A stretch of DNA of 32,781 nucleotides from an uncultured Candidatus Saccharimonas sp. (GTDB taxonomy: Bacteria; Patescibacteriota; Saccharimonadia; Saccharimonadales; AQU-01): contig CALRGT010000002.1 in assembly GCA_943358095.1 (NCBI GenBank), forward strand, positions 1-32,781. The letters are read 5' to 3'. The translations under genes and the position numbers were made by a program. The first letter of the stretch is position 1. The number at the start of each line of letters is the position of its first letter. This document shows positions 10,803 through 20,496 of the stretch, piece by piece. The notes beneath the pieces were generated by a model, which saw only the letters and a list, made by a program, of their open reading frames with translations, had not been told where the DNA came from and did not search any database.

Positions 10803-11645
10803 ATGAAAACAGGGATAGACGAGGGTTGGGTAGCTTATTGGCAAGGTAGCTTTGCCATAAAATCCAAGAAGTCGGCGGGCTATTCTATTATTGAAGCTAT
10901 GATATTTTTGGCAATATCTACTGCATTATTTACCGTGCTTGCTAGTCAGATAAATGGCCTACAGAGCAGAGCTGACTTTGGACAGACTGCTCGTGACTTT
11001 TCGTCTCGATTAAACGATCTGGCTAATGATGTATCGACTGGCCGCTATAATAATAGCGCTAGCTTTACCTGTGTCGCTAATACTTCCTCGCCTGTAATTA
11101 TAAGTGACGCTTCATTAGGTGGTATTAGTGAGGGGTGTATTTTACTTGGTCAAGTTATATCAATGAATGCTGGTGCTGATAGCTATAGCATTTATCCTTT
11201 AGCCGGTCGGCAAAGTATTAATGATCTAGGAACTGTGCGTGATGTTCAATCCTTAACAGAGGCTTCGCCGACCGCTGTCAGTTTGGCTAATATAAACGAG
11301 AATATTGGCCATGGTTTGGTTATTAAGAAGATTACTTATAATATTGGCGCTGGTGAATTACCGGCTTATGGCGTAGCTTTTATCACCACTTTTGGCAATC
11401 AAGGCAGTAGCGGCTTGTCTTCGGGCGAAATATCGGTGAATTTGCTACCACTATCATCCGCTGATTTGGCGCTATCATTGTCTAACGCGACTTCTATATT
11501 TGGTTCTAGTGGAGGAGCCGCTGTTACCGTCTGCCTACAGGATGGCCCGTCACCTACGCGTCACGCTGTTGTGGTTATGGGCGGTAAGGGTCGGCAACTA
11601 TCAAATAAGTTAGAAATTTTTGATGACACGGCGGCATGTCCATGA
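10803..11645 (+). CDS. Prepilin-like protein (minor pilin)
   Basis: GYSIIEAMIFLAISTALFTVLASQ. ATG at 10803 preferred over 10758 because a TATAAT box lies at 10791-10796. Confidence 0.72.
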   Translation: MKTGIDEGWVAYWQGSFAIKSKKSAGYSIIEAMIFLAISTALFTVLASQINGLQSRADFGQTARDFSSRLNDLANDVSTGRYNNSASFTCVANTSSPVIISDASLGGISEGCILLGQVISMNAGADSYSIYPLAGRQSINDLGTVRDVQSLTEASPTAVSLANINENIGHGLVIKKITYNIGAGELPAYGVAFITTFGNQGSSGLSSGEISVNLLPLSSADLALSLSNATSIFGSSGGAAVTVCLQDGPSPTRHAVVVMGGKGRQLSNKLEIFDDTAACP

Positions 11646-12091
11646 AACATCTAAATCAAGCTGGTGATACGATTGTTGAGATTATGATCGCTTTGTCGAT
11701 AACAAGCTTCTTGCTGGTAATAGCTTACTCAACGGCTAGTAAGTCTTTGACTGGCGCTCAGCAGTCGCAGGACCGCGGTCAAGCAATTAAAGTCGCAGAA
11801 TCACAGGCCGAGGCTCTGAGGCTGCTGACAAGTCCAGCTACTGCTCCAAATACATTCTGTATGTCGAACGCTGCTACACCGACCGTCACGACTCTTTCCG
11901 CTTCAATTCCTATTGATTTCTCGACCGATACAGCCTCATCTTATGCAGTAGGCTGTGTGCAGGGAATATACAGAATATCAGTGATTCATCCTGCCGTACC
12001 AAGTCCTAATTTTTTCACTGTTCGTGTACGCTGGCAGAGAGCAAATGAAGTGGGTACAGACGAGGTTTTTATTAATTATTCGGTATTCTAA
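11636..12091 (+). CDS. Prepilin-like protein (minor pilin)
   Basis: GDTIVEIMIALSITSFLLVIAYSTASK N-terminal helix. Confidence 0.78.
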   Translation: MSMKHLNQAGDTIVEIMIALSITSFLLVIAYSTASKSLTGAQQSQDRGQAIKVAESQAEALRLLTSPATAPNTFCMSNAATPTVTTLSASIPIDFSTDTASSYAVGCVQGIYRISVIHPAVPSPNFFTVRVRWQRANEVGTDEVFINYSVF

Positions 12092-12685
12092 ATGAAAAAA
12101 TTATTATCTCAAACTGGCTTTACTTTGGTAGAACTGATGATCTCTACCGCCATATTCTCGTCGTTTCTATTCTTGATCACTGGTATGATGCTACGGCTAG
12201 GCCGCACTTATTCTAAAGGAATTATTTCCTCGCAAACTCAAAATGCTGCACGGGCAATTGTTACTGAAATTGGCCACTCTATACAATTTAGCGCTAGTGC
12301 CCCAACTTATGATAACGCGACATATATTTGTGCTGGTTCTCAGCGTTACAATTATAATCTGGGCAAGCAATTAAAACTGAGCGGTAGTCTAGCAGCAGAT
12401 CAAACGGCAGTAGGATTAGTGGCCGACAACCCTACAGCATGTCCTGGTGGACCTATAGCAAATCCACAACGAGAACTGTTGGACGAAAATATGCGCCTTG
12501 CAAATTTGTCGATAACTAATAGTGGAGCTAGCGGTTTATTCACTATTACGGTAAGAGTGGTTTATGGTGATTTCTCGGCGCTTGATAACCCCACGTCCAC
12601 CGCTGCAGCCTGTAAGAGTGGCGCCGTTGGATCTGCGTTCTGTTCGGCTTCTGAATTTTCAACTACTGTTCAAAAACGTTTATAA
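12092..12685 (+). CDS. Prepilin-like protein (minor pilin)
   Basis: GFTLVELMISTAIFSSFLFLITGMMLRLG. Confidence 0.82.
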   Translation: MKKLLSQTGFTLVELMISTAIFSSFLFLITGMMLRLGRTYSKGIISSQTQNAARAIVTEIGHSIQFSASAPTYDNATYICAGSQRYNYNLGKQLKLSGSLAADQTAVGLVADNPTACPGGPIANPQRELLDENMRLANLSITNSGASGLFTITVRVVYGDFSALDNPTSTAAACKSGAVGSAFCSASEFSTTVQKRL

Positions 12686-12698
12686 TGAGGGTTAATTT

Positions 12699-13757
12699 AT
12701 GATTAATAATAAACATCAAGATTCCAGTCAGCAGGGTATCATAGCGATTATTATAACGGTGGTTCTGATGACGCTCATAACAATGGTGACTCTGTCTTTT
12801 TCATTAATTATTAGGCGTGAGCAGCGACAAACTATCGATCGTCAGCTTAATAGTCAAGCTTATTACGCAGCAGAGTCGGCCGTTAATAGCGTATTGGCGG
12901 CGATAGATAGTGGGATTGTGTCTGTCGACGACATTAAAGGCACTACTTGTAACGGTTCGGATCCAGCCTCATCCATCAGCAAATTAATATCATTGGTGCC
13001 AAGTTTTGCTACCGCAATACCGACAACAGGCAATACGAAAGTGACTTGCTTAACAATTAAAGGCAATGGCTCCATATTGACTTACGACTCAATGCCTGTC
13101 GATGTATCACAGGTAGTTCATCTTTCAACGGCAACACCAATTGGACAAGTGGATATAAGTTGGCAGTCAAATATAGCAGGATCACCACTTTTCCCAGCTC
13201 CTATAGGTGATGCTACTTTTCCGGCGTTGAATAATTGGGATTCTCATTATCCAGCAGTTTTGAAGGTTGATTTAGTGCCTTGGAATGCAGCTGGCGGCAA
13301 TAACTCTGCATCATTGTACAATGCTTCTGAAGTTTATTTTTTGTATCCAGTAACTTCTTTATTGAGCCCCTCGGCAGTTAGTGATCCTGCCGTCGATCGT
13401 AAGGGTCAGATAGTTAAGGCTAGTTGCAATATCGCAAATACACCTAAGTACTGCAAGGCGACTATCAAAGGCTTGGCGGGAAGTGATTATTATTTACGCA
13501 TCCAGCCTATTTATCGATCGGCTTCGGTTACTGTCGGGACAAAAGATATTGGCGGAACAGCAGTTAAGCTATCAGAAGGTCAGATTACTATCGACGCAAC
13601 TGCAAGTTCGGCGGGAATATTAAAGAGAATTGGCGTACGACGGTCATCCTCTAGTGGTGCTAGTAAAATTATTCCAGAATTCTCTATCGACTCATCTAGC
13701 AACATCTGTAAGCGTGACTTTGTATCGGTAAGTTTCGTTTTTGACACTTGTCCTTAA
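12699..13757 (+). CDS. PilX-like pilus-associated protein
   Basis: QQGIIAIIITVVLMTLITMVTLSFSLIIRREQRQTIDRQLNSQAYYAAESAVN (PilX N-terminal style), last gene of pilus cluster. Confidence 0.6.
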   Translation: MINNKHQDSSQQGIIAIIITVVLMTLITMVTLSFSLIIRREQRQTIDRQLNSQAYYAAESAVNSVLAAIDSGIVSVDDIKGTTCNGSDPASSISKLISLVPSFATAIPTTGNTKVTCLTIKGNGSILTYDSMPVDVSQVVHLSTATPIGQVDISWQSNIAGSPLFPAPIGDATFPALNNWDSHYPAVLKVDLVPWNAAGGNNSASLYNASEVYFLYPVTSLLSPSAVSDPAVDRKGQIVKASCNIANTPKYCKATIKGLAGSDYYLRIQPIYRSASVTVGTKDIGGTAVKLSEGQITIDATASSAGILKRIGVRRSSSSGASKIIPEFSIDSSSNICKRDFVSVSFVFDTCP

Positions 13758-13765
13758 TATTTCAG

Positions 13766-14689
13766 TTAACTGTCGTTGTCTTTGCGGTGAAACTTTTCGT
13801 GTATTGCGCGAAGGTGAGGGTCGGTAACGTGGGTGTAGATTTGCGTTGTGGCGATATTGCTGTGGCCTAGCATGGCTTGTACGGCGCGTAGATCACCGCC
13901 ATTCATGATTAGGTCGGTAGCAAAGCTGTGTCTGAGCGTGTGTGGGCTGACATGTTTGGTTATTCCGGCTAGCAGGGCGTAGCGGGCGACTAATCGTTGG
14001 ACGCTACGTGCAGTCAATCTGTGAAAGTCGCCAGATAGGTCAACTTTTTTGCTGCCGCTATAACGGACGAATAGCGGCTTAACATTATCTTCGCGTTTTT
14101 CTAGGTAGTGACTTAGCCATTTGGCGGCTGCTGGACTAATAAAGATAGGGCGATCTTTCTGTCCTTTACCTCTAACCATAAACTCGCGTCGCTTCAGGTT
14201 GATATGGTCTTTGTCGAGCCCAACAAGCTCCGATACGCGCAGACCACTACTAAAGAGTAGCTCTAGGATTGCTCGATCACGAATGCCAGACAACTTGCTG
14301 ATATCGGGTTGGGCAAATAGACGGTCTAGCTCGTCTTCGTTCAAGAATGTTACTTGTTTACGGACGGTTCGGGCGAGTTCTATTTTGTCAGCCGTAAGGG
14401 CAGGGATGTCACGCTTAGCGCAGTACTTCAAAAAGCTTCTTAAAGCTATAAGATGATAGTTCTGTGTCGATTTTTGTAATTCGTCAGAAGTGTTGGTGCC
14501 GAGTCTATTTAGCCAGAGACGCCATTTACGAATAAGTTCAGCATCGATTTCATTTATTTTTATCTCTCCCGCAAAATCTATTAAGCGTGTCAGATAATGA
14601 TCATAATTGGCTATAGTCTTCTGGGACCGATTTTGCTCAATCTCAAGATATTCCAAATAATCAGTCTTTGCTTTGCTAAATAACATCAC
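13766..14689 (-). CDS. Tyrosine recombinase, XerC/XerD family
   Basis: SAM-like N-domain; LELLFSSGLRVSELVGL, HTLRHSFATDLIMNGGDLRAVQAMLGHSNIATTQIYTHV. Confidence 0.92.
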   Translation of the reverse strand: MMLFSKAKTDYLEYLEIEQNRSQKTIANYDHYLTRLIDFAGEIKINEIDAELIRKWRLWLNRLGTNTSDELQKSTQNYHLIALRSFLKYCAKRDIPALTADKIELARTVRKQVTFLNEDELDRLFAQPDISKLSGIRDRAILELLFSSGLRVSELVGLDKDHINLKRREFMVRGKGQKDRPIFISPAAAKWLSHYLEKREDNVKPLFVRYSGSKKVDLSGDFHRLTARSVQRLVARYALLAGITKHVSPHTLRHSFATDLIMNGGDLRAVQAMLGHSNIATTQIYTHVTDPHLRAIHEKFHRKDNDS

Positions 14690-14750
14690 ATTTACTCATT
14701 AACATAACCTTATTGTACGACACAAACCAAAGTGATGGCCACATAACAAC

Positions 14751-14836
14751 AAAAAAGCCCTTGTTACCGCAACGCACTCCAAGGTCTCACCTTGGAATGT
14801 CTAGGAGCTCGCTGCATCATAGAGGGTAGGACTTTT
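14751..14836. other. Long inverted-repeat structure upstream of xer, possible terminator of a minus-strand small RNA
   Basis: Minus strand: AAAAGTCCT … AGGGCTTTTTT outer stem, GCAGCGAGCTCC/GGAGTGCGTTGC arms, inner CCAAGGT-GAG-ACCTTGG hairpin. Confidence 0.45.
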
Positions 14837-14899
14837 AAATGGTTAGAACTTTGCTACTTCATCTGTTAAAATAGACTTATCTTAATCACAAAGGAATCT

Positions 14900-15412
14900 A
14901 TGGAACGAACACTTATTATATTCAAACCAGACTCAATAAAGCGCGGATTAGTCGGAGAAATACTAAACCGTTTTGAGAAGGTAGGGCTTAAAGTAGTTGG
15001 TTCTAAGATGGTTCGACCTGATGAAGCTCATTTTCATCATCACTATGAAGGTATCAGTAATCTTGTGTCTCGTCGTGGTCAGAAGGTTTTTGATGTTACG
15101 CTTGGTATGATGCAGGAAAGTCCTGTTATTGCTATGGTTCTTGAGGGTGTTGAGGCTGTCAGTCTTGTCCGCAAGATGATTGGTACTACTGAGCCTAAGT
15201 CAGCACTACCGGGTACTATAAGAGGTGACTATGCTCATATGAGCTACGGACATGCCGACAAAGAGGGCATTGGTATACCGAATATCTTGCATGCTTCAGG
15301 TGACGAAACAGAGGCAGCTGCCGAGATCAAACACTGGTTTAATGATAATGAATTATTCGACTATCAAACTGTTCACGAAGTCTACACTCAGGCAAAAGCT
15401 CGCAAGAAGTAG
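14900..15412 (+). CDS. ndk: Nucleoside diphosphate kinase
   Basis: MERTLIIFKPDSIKRGLVGEI, NLVSRRG, GTIRGDYA, NILHASGD catalytic His region; SD-like AAAGGA. Confidence 0.93.
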   Translation: MERTLIIFKPDSIKRGLVGEILNRFEKVGLKVVGSKMVRPDEAHFHHHYEGISNLVSRRGQKVFDVTLGMMQESPVIAMVLEGVEAVSLVRKMIGTTEPKSALPGTIRGDYAHMSYGHADKEGIGIPNILHASGDETEAAAEIKHWFNDNELFDYQTVHEVYTQAKARKK

Positions 15413-15450
15413 GCCTCTAGCCCCGTTAAGTGGTAGAATATAGGGGTTAG

Positions 15451-15525
15451 GCCCCCATAGTTCAATGGATAAAATAGCTCCGTCCTAAGGAGAAGCTCTA
15501 GGTTCGACTCCTGGTGGGGGCACCA
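15451..15525 (+). tRNA. tRNA-Arg(CCT), CCA encoded
   Basis: GCCCCCA…TGGGGGC acceptor; anticodon loop GTCCTAA; T-arm GGTTCGACTCC; ends CACCA. Confidence 0.93.
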
Positions 15526-15666
15526 AAATTGCTGGCCTAAAGAAGGAGAAGTTCCGGTTCGATAACGGAACAGTAAAGTAATTTTCTTTACTGGACGGCT
15601 ATATGAAGAGACCTAGGCGTATTTTACGCCAAGGCTCGAAGCGATAATCCTGGTGGGGGCACCAAA
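15526..15666 (+). mobile_element. tRNA-flanking structured element A (at tRNA-Arg)
   Basis: Second copies of tRNA segments AAGGAGAAGYTC..GGTTCGA (15487-15507 vs 15543-15562) and TCCTGGTGGGGGCACCAAA (15509-15527 vs 15648-15666). Between them are hairpins CAGTAAAG-TAATTTT-CTTTACTG and CCTaGGCGT-ATTTT-ACGCCaAGG. Confidence 0.7.
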
Positions 15667-15713
15667 GACAGGATTAAGGTTAATAAGAACTTAAGTGTTA
15701 AAATAGAACTAAT

Positions 15714-16283
15714 ATGGCAAAGAAAGACAAAAACACCGCACCTAAACATTTCGAAGACCAGTTCGATGACGAAGAAGTATTGTTTTTGTTCCGTAAACAT
15801 CCAATAGTTATGCGAAAGGGTCTAATATTTGGCATGTTAGCTCTGCTAGTTGGTACTCTGCCTTCGCTTGTTAAACCCGAGTATATTTATTTTTTTGGTG
15901 GTTTATTAGGCGGTCTATTGCTTGGAATTATCATATTCTTTCCTGCATGGGTGGCTTGGTATTACAGCGTCTTTATCGTTACCGACCAACGGCTTATTCA
16001 GATCACCCAAAAAGGTCTTTTTCATCGTACAGTAGTTGATTTGACGCTAGCTCAGATTCAAATGGTCAACTATCAGATAGCCGGATTTCAGGAAACATTG
16101 CTGGGATTTGGTACAATAATGATGCAGACTTATGTCGGCGACTTGGTTATACACGATGTTCATCATCCTGCCGAGATATCCAAGAAAATTTTAAAGATAT
16201 TGCGCGATAAGGGCATAACTACCAGTGCATTGCCAGCGTTTAAGGGAAAAATTGACGATGAAGATATTACCGAAGAAGATTAA
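15714..16283 (+). CDS. PH-domain (bPH2/YdbS-like) membrane protein
   Basis: Two TM segments then VTDQRLIQITQKGLFHRTVVDLTLAQIQMVNYQIAGFQETLLGFGTIMMQT. Confidence 0.7.
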   Translation: MAKKDKNTAPKHFEDQFDDEEVLFLFRKHPIVMRKGLIFGMLALLVGTLPSLVKPEYIYFFGGLLGGLLLGIIIFFPAWVAWYYSVFIVTDQRLIQITQKGLFHRTVVDLTLAQIQMVNYQIAGFQETLLGFGTIMMQTYVGDLVIHDVHHPAEISKKILKILRDKGITTSALPAFKGKIDDEDITEED

Positions 16284-17331
16284 GCCTCTAGCCAAAAAAT
16301 TTAATTCTAAGTTCTTGCGTCGCAAATCTAAGCGAGAACAAGTGAGTGACTTGTTGAGAATGACCAATGACAATGTTGCCGAACACCGTGAAGAAGTGTT
16401 GTCCAGCGCGCGTAAATTTGTTTTACCTTTGCAGCACTCCAAGCATAGGATCGTGGTAGTCTCGACGGGACTATTTATCTTGGCAATAGTTGGTTTTACG
16501 ACTTTTAGTTTAGTTGAGCTTTATGGTCATAAGTCTTCTTCTGATTTTCTTTATGGCGTGACCAGGGTAATTCCGTTTCCAGTAGCCAAAGTAGGTGGTA
16601 GCTATGTATCTTACGAGAACTATCTATTCGATTTGCGTCATTATGTTCACTACTATGAAACACAGCAAAAAACTGATTTTACTGCTGGACTCGGCAAACA
16701 ACAGATTACTGACTACAAGCGCCGAGCTCTTCAAGAAGTAATCAATAACGCGGCAGTAAGACAGCTGGCAGCAAAAAACAAGGTCTCTGTAAGTGACCGT
16801 GAACTAAATGACCTATATACACTTGTTCGTAACCAAAACCGATTGGGCGCTAACGAAAAGGGCTTTCAAGATGTTCTTCAAGACAACTTTGGTTGGTCTG
16901 TAGCAGATTTTAAGCGTGAGCTAAAGCAGCAACTATTAGCACAAAAAGTTGTGGCTGTACTTGATGTCGCAACTAACGCTCGAGCCAAAGCTGCATTGGC
17001 AGAATTAAATGCCGGAGCCGACTTTGCAGCAGTAGCGGCAAAATACTCAGACGACCTAGGCTCAAAAAACAATGGTGGTGACTACGGTATAGCTATCGAT
17101 AAATCTAATCGTGATGTTCCGCCACAGCTGACAAATGAGTTGTTCAAATTATCCAATGGACAAATATCTGGCATAGTTAATACCGGATATTCTTTAGAAA
17201 TCGTTAAAGCTATAGAAATACAGGGTGATAAAATTCGCTCCGCACACATAGTATTTAAACTAAAAGATATTAACTCGTATATCAGCGATCTAACTCTCAA
17301 GCAAAAAACCACAACCTACATCAAGCTTTAA
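16258..17331 (+). CDS. Membrane-anchored parvulin/SurA-like peptidyl-prolyl isomerase
   Basis: N-terminal TM; FAAVAAKYSDDLGSKNNGGDYG…LTNELFKLSNGQISGIVNTGYSLEIVKAIE. Start ATG 16258 overlaps the upstream gene. Confidence 0.78.
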   Translation: MKILPKKIKPLAKKFNSKFLRRKSKREQVSDLLRMTNDNVAEHREEVLSSARKFVLPLQHSKHRIVVVSTGLFILAIVGFTTFSLVELYGHKSSSDFLYGVTRVIPFPVAKVGGSYVSYENYLFDLRHYVHYYETQQKTDFTAGLGKQQITDYKRRALQEVINNAAVRQLAAKNKVSVSDRELNDLYTLVRNQNRLGANEKGFQDVLQDNFGWSVADFKRELKQQLLAQKVVAVLDVATNARAKAALAELNAGADFAAVAAKYSDDLGSKNNGGDYGIAIDKSNRDVPPQLTNELFKLSNGQISGIVNTGYSLEIVKAIEIQGDKIRSAHIVFKLKDINSYISDLTLKQKTTTYIKL

Positions 17332-17951
17332 GCTTTTCCGCCCGAAGAACGGATCTGCTTGCTAATCATCTTGCCGTCGTTGTTTATCTCGTAAACAAGC
17401 ACTTGTCCTGTGCCGATTTCTAGCGTGTGAACGTCTTTGTCGTCGACTTCCTCTAGGTGTTTCATCAGTGCTCGAAGAGTATTACCGTGCCCAGCGATTA
17501 TTATGTTTTTGCCGTCCTTTAAGTCATTTATGATGTGCTCTTGATAGTAGGGGATGGCACGATCATGAACATCTTTTAAAGTTTCTCCATTTGGTACAGG
17601 ATAGTTCCATTCTCTGCGTAATTTATTAAACTCAACCTCGCCAATTTCATCTTTGACCTGCCATTTATTCTTGCCAGTGTAGTCACCGTAATGACGCTCA
17701 TCTAAAGCGGCGTGATTCACAGTTTCTAGATTTTGATGGTTGAGCTCTGACTTTATTTCGTCTAATGTTTGCTGAGCTCTAACTAAGTTTGATGTGTGAG
17801 CTTTATGTAGTGTGAAGTCTTGTAAATATTCTGCAGCTTGGCGCGCTTCTTCGCGACCTTTGGCGGTTAACGGTGTGTCTTGCCAGCCCGTCCATAGGCC
17901 GAGCGCGTTCCATTCCGATTGTCCATGTCGTACGAGTACTAAATAAGCCAT
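17328..17951 (-). CDS. gpmA: 2,3-bisphosphoglycerate-dependent phosphoglycerate mutase
   Basis: LVLVRHGQSEWNALGLWTGWQDTPLTAKGREEA, YGDYTGKNK, AGHGNTLRAL. Confidence 0.92.
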   Translation of the reverse strand: MAYLVLVRHGQSEWNALGLWTGWQDTPLTAKGREEARQAAEYLQDFTLHKAHTSNLVRAQQTLDEIKSELNHQNLETVNHAALDERHYGDYTGKNKWQVKDEIGEVEFNKLRREWNYPVPNGETLKDVHDRAIPYYQEHIINDLKDGKNIIIAGHGNTLRALMKHLEEVDDKDVHTLEIGTGQVLVYEINNDGKMISKQIRSSGGKA

Positions 17952-19238
17952 CTATTGTGACCCCAGAGCATTTCTGCCCATAAATACTGCACCTTCGCCT
18001 AGCTCTTCTTCTATGCGCATAAGTTCGTTGTATTTGGCGACTCTATCACTTCGACTCAAGCTGCCAGTTTTGATTTGCCCAGTATTTAGTCCTACTGCTA
18101 GGTGGGCGATTGTAGTGTCCTCGGTTTCGCCAGAACGATGAGATATTACTGCTTTCCATCCTGCCTCGTGAGCCATAGTCACTGCGTTAATTGTCTCTGT
18201 TAAAGTGCCTATTTGATTAACTTTTATCAAAATTGCATTGGCTGATTTCTCGGCAATTCCGCGCTTAAGAAAATCAGTATTAGTGACAAGTAAATCATCG
18301 CCAACTAATTGAATCTTGTCGCCAAGTTGTTCAGTTAATGACTGCCAGCCCGTCCAATCATCTTCGGCCAATCCGTCTTCGATAGAAACAACAGGGAAGC
18401 GAGATGTGATATCTCGGTAGAAGTTAATCATGTCGTCGCTGGTAAGTTGTTTAGCCTCTGTCTTTAGGTTGTATTTGCCGTTTTCTATCAGTTCGCTCGC
18501 CGCTACATCTAAGGCCAAAACAACATCAGTGCCTAGAGTGTAGCCAGCGTTTTTAGTGGCCTCTGCAATTAGTTCCAATGCTTCAGCGTTGCCATTTTTG
18601 ACGGCTGGAGCGTAGCCACCTTCGTCGCCAACAGTAGTTGAGTATCCATGGCTGTTTAAAACTTTGGCTAGACTGTGGAATATTTCGGCACCAATTTGTA
18701 TACAGTGACTAAAACTTTTAGCGCCCACCGGCATAATCATAAATTCTTGAATATCTGTGCTTCCGGCGGCATGAGCCCCGCCGTTAATAATGTTCATCAT
18801 TGGAAGGGGTAGGGTGAATGTTTGATTTCCAGCTAAACCGGCTACATATACATAGAGTGGTTGTTTGCGGCTGAGAGCTGCAGCTTTAGCGAAGGCAAGT
18901 GACACTGCCAATATGGCATTTGCGCCTAATCGACCCTTGTTATTTGTGCCGTCTAATTCAATCATGATCTTATCTACGCCGGCTTGGTCGAGGTCTTCTG
19001 CGGCTATCAAAGCAGACCTAATTTCGCCGTTTATATAGGCGACAGCTTTTGTGACGCCTTTTCCTCCATACGCCGATTCGCCATCTCGTAATTCGATAGC
19101 TTCGTGGCTACCAGTGCTAGCTCCAGACGGTACGGCAGCCCGTCCAAGGCTATCATCGCTCAGCCGAACATCGGCTTCTACGGTCGGATTGCCGCGGCTA
19201 TCTAATATTTGTCGAGCATGAATATATACAATTTTCAT
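17952..19238 (-). CDS. eno: Enolase
   Basis: [72 protein letters not shown]. Confidence 0.97.
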   Translation of the reverse strand: MKIVYIHARQILDSRGNPTVEADVRLSDDSLGRAAVPSGASTGSHEAIELRDGESAYGGKGVTKAVAYINGEIRSALIAAEDLDQAGVDKIMIELDGTNNKGRLGANAILAVSLAFAKAAALSRKQPLYVYVAGLAGNQTFTLPLPMMNIINGGAHAAGSTDIQEFMIMPVGAKSFSHCIQIGAEIFHSLAKVLNSHGYSTTVGDEGGYAPAVKNGNAEALELIAEATKNAGYTLGTDVVLALDVAASELIENGKYNLKTEAKQLTSDDMINFYRDITSRFPVVSIEDGLAEDDWTGWQSLTEQLGDKIQLVGDDLLVTNTDFLKRGIAEKSANAILIKVNQIGTLTETINAVTMAHEAGWKAVISHRSGETEDTTIAHLAVGLNTGQIKTGSLSRSDRVAKYNELMRIEEELGEGAVFMGRNALGSQ

Positions 19239-19371
19239 ATGGTACCTCAGTTAACTTTAGATACATTGTAGCGCTAAAGGTGATATGTGAAAACCCTTTG
19301 CTGCTGGAATTTTACTAAAACCCCGAGCATAAGCGATTGCTTATTAGGTCATATTATGATAAAATATGTGT

Positions 19372-19713
19372 ATGAATGAAGATAAGATCGGCTCGAACGG
19401 TCTTGGCGATATAACCAGAGATTTTGCGTATGAATACGACGCGTTAAGATCCGAAGTTCTTCCAAGCACGACGCCTGCGGACGATTTACGAAAACTGGAC
19501 ATGATAGTTTCATTGGCCGGGAAAGTCTATGGCCCTGTTGAGGTTGAGCCAGGTAAAGCTGATCCGTTAGTCGAGTTTTATAAAGGTGCAATTATTGCGG
19601 CAAGAGCTGATAATTTAGGCCTAGCAGTGGCTAGTTTGGTTGTAGATAATCCCGAAATATCTGAGGCGATAAAAGCGAACGATCAAAAACCGCTTAAAGA
19701 CCGCTCTTTTTAA
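19372..19713 (+). CDS. Hypothetical protein
   Basis: Intact ORF; ATG 19372 preferred over 19366, with TATGAT/TAAAAT -10-like sequence just upstream. Confidence 0.6.
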   Translation: MNEDKIGSNGLGDITRDFAYEYDALRSEVLPSTTPADDLRKLDMIVSLAGKVYGPVEVEPGKADPLVEFYKGAIIAARADNLGLAVASLVVDNPEISEAIKANDQKPLKDRSF

Positions 19714-19717
19714 TAAA

Positions 19718-19939
19718 TTATTTCTTACGAGACTTTTTGGCTACGCGGCGTGCGTATTCTCCGGCTCCGGCCTGCAATACATCAATAGCAGCTAGACTAT
19801 TTAATACGAGTGCGCCAGCTGGTGGTGCTAGCAAGCCTAGCCCTGCCAAGGCAACGGCTCCCACGATGTTAAAATTTCGATAAAAAGATGCAGCTTTTTC
19901 GGGCAGGCTAGCTTTAGATGATTCTTTGGATGAGTCCAT
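19718..19939 (-). CDS. Small hypothetical membrane protein
   Basis: Hydrophobic core IVGAVALAGLGLLAPPAGALVLNSLAAIDVL with basic C-terminus. Confidence 0.55.
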   Translation of the reverse strand: MDSSKESSKASLPEKAASFYRNFNIVGAVALAGLGLLAPPAGALVLNSLAAIDVLQAGAGEYARRVAKKSRKK

Positions 19940-19962
19940 ATTCGTATTCTACTCCCAAAAAA

Positions 19963-20361
19963 TTATATTTTAAGTAGTTGGCGAATATCTTTAACAGTTG
20001 TTGCCGGTTTTTTAACAAGCATAGTCTCGAAGCCTATAGTTTTTGCTGTAGCCAGATTTTCTGGACGATCGTCTATAAACAAGCATTCGTTAGCATTTAG
20101 CCCAATCTTTTCTAGGAGTATGTGATAGATTTCTGGTTTGGGTTTGGAGTGGCCAACGTCTGCCGATATTACTACTGGTGAGAAGTCTTTGGTGGACTGA
20201 AAGTGGTTAGCCATCCAGGCCAGGGGAGCTATCATATTCGACAAAATAGCAGTTTTATAGCCATTGGCGCGCAAATCACCAGCCAATTTAAACATGTCAT
20301 TGTGCCAATGTAGGTTTTTGTAAATGACACCACCGTAATCGAACACGACTGCTTTAATCAT
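19963..20361 (-). CDS. HAD-superfamily hydrolase
   Basis: MIKAVVFDYGGVIYKN, AILSNM, KPKPEIYHILLEKIGLNANECLFIDDRPENL. Start at 20361; the longer ORF call runs into tRNA-Gly. Confidence 0.85.
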   Translation of the reverse strand: MIKAVVFDYGGVIYKNLHWHNDMFKLAGDLRANGYKTAILSNMIAPLAWMANHFQSTKDFSPVVISADVGHSKPKPEIYHILLEKIGLNANECLFIDDRPENLATAKTIGFETMLVKKPATTVKDIRQLLKI

Positions 20362-20391
20362 AAGCTTTAGTATATCAAGTTTATCCGTAAA

Positions 20392-20465
20392 TGGTGCGGG
20401 TAGAGAGAATCGAACTCTCGATTCATCCTTGGGAAGGATACGTTTTACCACTAAACCATACCCGC
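20392..20465 (-). tRNA. tRNA-Gly(CCC), CCA encoded
   Basis: Minus strand GCGGGTATGGTTTAGTGGTAAAACGTATCCTTCCCAAGGATGAATCGAGAGTTCGATTCTCTCTACCCGCACCA. Confidence 0.93.
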
Positions 20466-20496
20466 GCGTCAATAATGTATACATTTTGTGATTTTA

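Noticed and set aside
13766-14689. Xer recombinase as the dedicated integrase of the tRNA elements
   Set aside because: It looks like an ordinary chromosomal XerC/D protein; proximity (~1 kb from element A) alone is not evidence of a functional link.
15526-15666. Second functional tRNA-Arg gene
   Set aside because: Only the 3' half is duplicated and it is interrupted in the T-loop; no acceptor 5' strand or D-arm.
20362-20484. N-terminal extension of the HAD ORF
   Set aside because: Extension translates tRNA-Gly; the HAD motif begins right at ATG 20361 (MIKAVVFDYGG).
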